64,000 nt of DNA from Nonlabens agnitus (GTDB lineage Bacteria; Bacteroidota; Bacteroidia; Flavobacteriales; Flavobacteriaceae). The DNA lies in contig NZ_MQUC01000003.1 of the NCBI RefSeq assembly GCF_002994045.1, forward strand, positions 1,712,501 through 1,776,500. Reading direction: 5' to 3'. A program made the translations under genes and the position numbers. Numbering within the stretch: the first letter of the stretch is position 1; each line of letters starts with the position of its first letter. Positions 61,803-64,000 of the stretch are shown piece by piece. The notes beneath the pieces were generated by a model. It did no database searches and was not told where the DNA came from. It worked only from the letters and a program-made list of their open reading frames with translations.

Positions 61803-64000
61803 TGATGATTCAAATGTTTGCGCTCTAGCAGGGTCCATTCATATTTGCTTAGTTCTCCAAAAACAGCATTTTTGGTGGTTGCATTTGGGTTCTTTTTGAA
61901 ATAATCCAAATATTCCTTTCGAGCTTCCAGCATTTTTGCCTTGGCAGTTTCCAGGTTTTCATATTTCAAATCTTCCAACGTACCGTCTTGTTTCATGAGC
62001 GGCATTTTATGGTTTTGAGGCATCTTATCATAATTCCACAAGGTCGCGGCGACTTTTTCTAAATGCTCATCGGGCGTAGCGATGTCAAAATCTTGCTTTT
62101 CTCCACTGGCGATGCGGTAGCTCATTTCCAGATGCTCCACCATATGTTGAGGAGTCATGGAACCCCATTGAGGTTTGGTATCTGAGTTCAATTTCGCGAA
62201 AGCGGACTTAATATACTCCTCTGTAATCTCCTTGAATACGTCTTGTTTCTTTTCTACCATAGTCAGGATGGTGGCTATCGCCACCAGTGATTCTGCCTCT
62301 TCATCGGTTTTACCGTTTTCATAATCGACTGGTTCTGCGTCAAAAACTTCAACATACCATTTTACGATTCCGCTAGGATGCTCGCGACCAGAAACGTCAC
62401 GCTCGCGTTTTTCCTTGCAGGTCAAACGCACATAAATCGTGTCGTTGTGGTATAACGGTCGCAAAAACCGAATGTCTTCCAAACCATAGTTGGCAGAAAC
62501 CGGTCCTTTATTAGGATAAACAAAAAGTCCTGCGGCCGCACTTATGATGAAATAACCATGTGCCGTGCGTTTCTTGAAAATACTGCCTTCCAGACTGGTA
62601 ATATCTGTGTGCGCATAAAAATGATCCCAAGTGAGGTTTGCAAAATTCTGGATATCCGTATCTGTGATGGTGCGTTTATGGGTTTCCAGCGACATTCCTG
62701 GCTTGATATCCTCATAATGGTAGGCAAAAGGATGCTTTTCGGCTTCCTTATAATCACCATTGGGCTGGTAGATTCCCGTGATTTCAGTTAACGAAGTTGG
62801 ACTTCCTTGAACGGCACAACGTTGCATATAATGCTTGATGCCGCGCAAACCGCCCATTTCCTCGCCACCGCCAGCACGTCCTGGACCACCATGAACCAAT
62901 AGTGGCAATGGCGAACCGTGACCAGTAGATTGTGGAGCGCTTTCTTTGTTGAGTGTCAAAATTCTCCCATGGGACGATGCGGCGTTGATGGTGTACGCTT
63001 TCGCGAAAGCGTCATCTCCAGTAACCACACTGCTCACCAGCGAGCCTTTACCCATGTGTGCCAGCTCAATCGCCTCGTCTTGATTCTTGTATGGCATCAA
63101 AGTACTCACAGGACCAAAACATTCCACCTCGTGAACGGCCTTGTTTTTAAACGGCTGGTCTTCACGCATCAAAATGGGCGACATGAAGGCACCTTTTTGG
63201 GCGCGATCACCCAGTATTTCTACCTCATCCAGGTTACCGTAGACGATTTCTGCAGTCTTGGAGATTTTCTGAATTTGTTCTTTCAACGTATCACGCTGAT
63301 TGTTATTGATCATAGCGCCCATGCGTGTTTCACGCAATAGAGGATCGCCTATGACGGTTTGGGAAAGTTGTTTTCCTAAGGCTATTTGCACATCTTCCAT
63401 CAGGTTTTCTGGCACCATTATCCTGCGGATTGCGGTACACTTTTGACCTGCTTTTGAGGTCATTTCCTTACGCACTTCCTTGATGAATATGTCGAATTCT
63501 GCAGTTCCTGGAACGGCATCTGGTCCTAAAACCGACGAGTTCAAAGAGTCGGCTTCCATGGTAAATGGAACTGATTCTTCAAGCAATCGTGGATGTGATT
63601 TCAATTTTCTACCAGTGGCTGCACTACCCGTAAACGTGACAACGTCTGTAGCATTGACTGTGTCCAAAACGCTTGTGGTCAAACCGCTCAATAATTGTAA
63701 TGCACCTTCTGGTAGAATACCGCTAGCGATGATCTCACGCACGACAGCTTCTGTCAAGAAAGCGGTTTGTGGTGCAGGCAAGACTACTGCTGGCATACCT
63801 GCCATCCAGTTGACCGCACATTTTTCCAACATTCCCCAAACTGGGAAATTAAAGGCGTTGATGTGTACCGCAACACCTTTGCGAGGTACGAGAATGTGGT
63901 GTGCCATGAACCGGCCACCACGAGAAAGATCGATAGGATCACCTTCTACAGCATAACTCTGGTCTGGGAAAAGCTTACGTAAACTGGCGTTGGCAAAAAG
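61775..64000 (-). CDS. paaZ: Bifunctional PaaZ: ALDH + MaoC hydratase + DUF1569 (5' end outside window)
   Basis: 741 residues visible; the frame runs to base 64000 (RKLFPDQSYAVEGDP before the internal Met at 63907), so the N-terminus is missing. Parts: aldehyde dehydrogenase core (AFNFPVWGMLEKCAVNWMAG, catalytic Cys in KAGQKCTAIRR), a MaoC-like hydratase (HFYAHTD, TAHGYFIISAAAGLF), and a C-terminal ~150 residues of DUF1569/DinB-like type (WGSMTPQHMVEHLEMSYR, FGELSKYEW, KHLNHHFEQF). PaaZ opens the oxepin-CoA ring and oxidises the aldehyde. The DUF1569 tail is extra to E. coli PaaZ. A degenerate palindrome at 62189 marks the joint. Confidence 0.92.
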   Translation of the reverse strand, partial: LFANASLRKLFPDQSYAVEGDPIDLSRGGRFMAHHILVPRKGVAVHINAFNFPVWGMLEKCAVNWMAGMPAVVLPAPQTAFLTEAVVREIIASGILPEGALQLLSGLTTSVLDTVNATDVVTFTGSAATGRKLKSHPRLLEESVPFTMEADSLNSSVLGPDAVPGTAEFDIFIKEVRKEMTSKAGQKCTAIRRIMVPENLMEDVQIALGKQLSQTVIGDPLLRETRMGAMINNNQRDTLKEQIQKISKTAEIVYGNLDEVEILGDRAQKGAFMSPILMREDQPFKNKAVHEVECFGPVSTLMPYKNQDEAIELAHMGKGSLVSSVVTGDDAFAKAYTINAASSHGRILTLNKESAPQSTGHGSPLPLLVHGGPGRAGGGEEMGGLRGIKHYMQRCAVQGSPTSLTEITGIYQPNGDYKEAEKHPFAYHYEDIKPGMSLETHKRTITDTDIQNFANLTWDHFYAHTDITSLEGSIFKKRTAHGYFIISAAAGLFVYPNKGPVSANYGLEDIRFLRPLYHNDTIYVRLTCKEKRERDVSGREHPSGIVKWYVEVFDAEPVDYENGKTDEEAESLVAIATILTMVEKKQDVFKEITEEYIKSAFAKLNSDTKPQWGSMTPQHMVEHLEMSYRIASGEKQDFDIATPDEHLEKVAATLWNYDKMPQNHKMPLMKQDGTLEDLKYENLETAKAKMLEARKEYLDYFKKNPNATTKNAVFGELSKYEWTLLERKHLNHHFEQFNLQD
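62189..62204. repeat. Degenerate copy of the 16-bp palindrome, in paaZ
   Basis: CAATTTCGCGAAAGCG, 14 of 16 matching. Read SAFAKLN at the joint between the MaoC and DUF1569 parts. Confidence 0.65.
62996..63011. repeat. 16-bp palindrome copy, in paaZ
   Basis: Perfect copy, read AFAKA (GDDAFAKAYTINA) in the ALDH part. Confidence 0.95.

Overview
The window looks like a chromosome segment of a marine flavobacterium (Bacteroidota, Flavobacteriaceae). Evidence: a giant repeat protein ending in a type A type-IX-secretion sorting domain, several SusC/FecA-type TonB-dependent receptors, a DUF4295 gene behind rpmB-rpmG, TAnnTTTG -7 promoter boxes, and small lipoproteins with the lipobox right after a short signal peptide. 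A 16-bp palindrome (CGCTTTCGCGAAAGCG) recurs every ~3 kb in genes and spacers. That habit makes me think of Nonlabens/Dokdonia-like genomes, but the genus is a guess.

Layout. 1-5850: 3' part of a giant secreted repeat protein plus an outer-membrane barrel. 5927-15084: mostly minus-strand housekeeping block (rimO, amidase, ftsY, DUF4295, rpmG, rpmB, cinA, an Hpt protein, an FAH-family enzyme, guaB). 15259-18940: hemG and a TonB receptor under an apparent metal-type operator. 19075-22120: metalloprotease-like protein, GH3-family protein, methyltransferase. 22204-26357: flavin reductase, DUF2256 protein, DASH cryptochrome and an Fe-S photolyase, a light-damage/repair neighbourhood. 26494-31368: stress-type small membrane protein, small lipoprotein, a TonB-receptor operon with a His/Cys-containing small protein, and a propeller lipoprotein. 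31548-40449: putative porin, rnhB, a large unknown lipoprotein, topoisomerase IB, lipB, a TlpA-like lipoprotein and a Pmp3-type peptide. 40654-47198: lysS, two Spy-like secreted proteins, hemL, a glucosaminidase and a fused HExxH/ACC-deaminase-like protein. 47400-51040: two exported repeat proteins sharing a module. 51093-55979: small lipoproteins, a CDF transporter, metZ, an OsmC-like protein and a DUF2807-like protein. 56036-64000: minus-strand catabolic block with a fused branched-chain 2-oxoacid dehydrogenase E1, its E2, a PaaY-like protein, an enoyl-CoA hydratase, a GIY-YIG protein and a paaZ fusion running off the right edge.

The most unusual content is repeat biology. At least three families of short palindromic elements sit in spacers and, in frame, inside conserved enzymes. 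Two copies of the 16-bp palindrome are split at the same point by a second palindrome. One element family keeps its arms but differs in its core. The E1 dehydrogenase carries an insert of about 50 residues in which three such element types can be recognised. A GIY-YIG gene lies between inverted copies of a fourth element. Two protein fusions (HExxH-ACC deaminase and PaaZ-DUF1569) are also notable. I saw no tRNA, rRNA, CRISPR array, prophage or classical insertion sequence.
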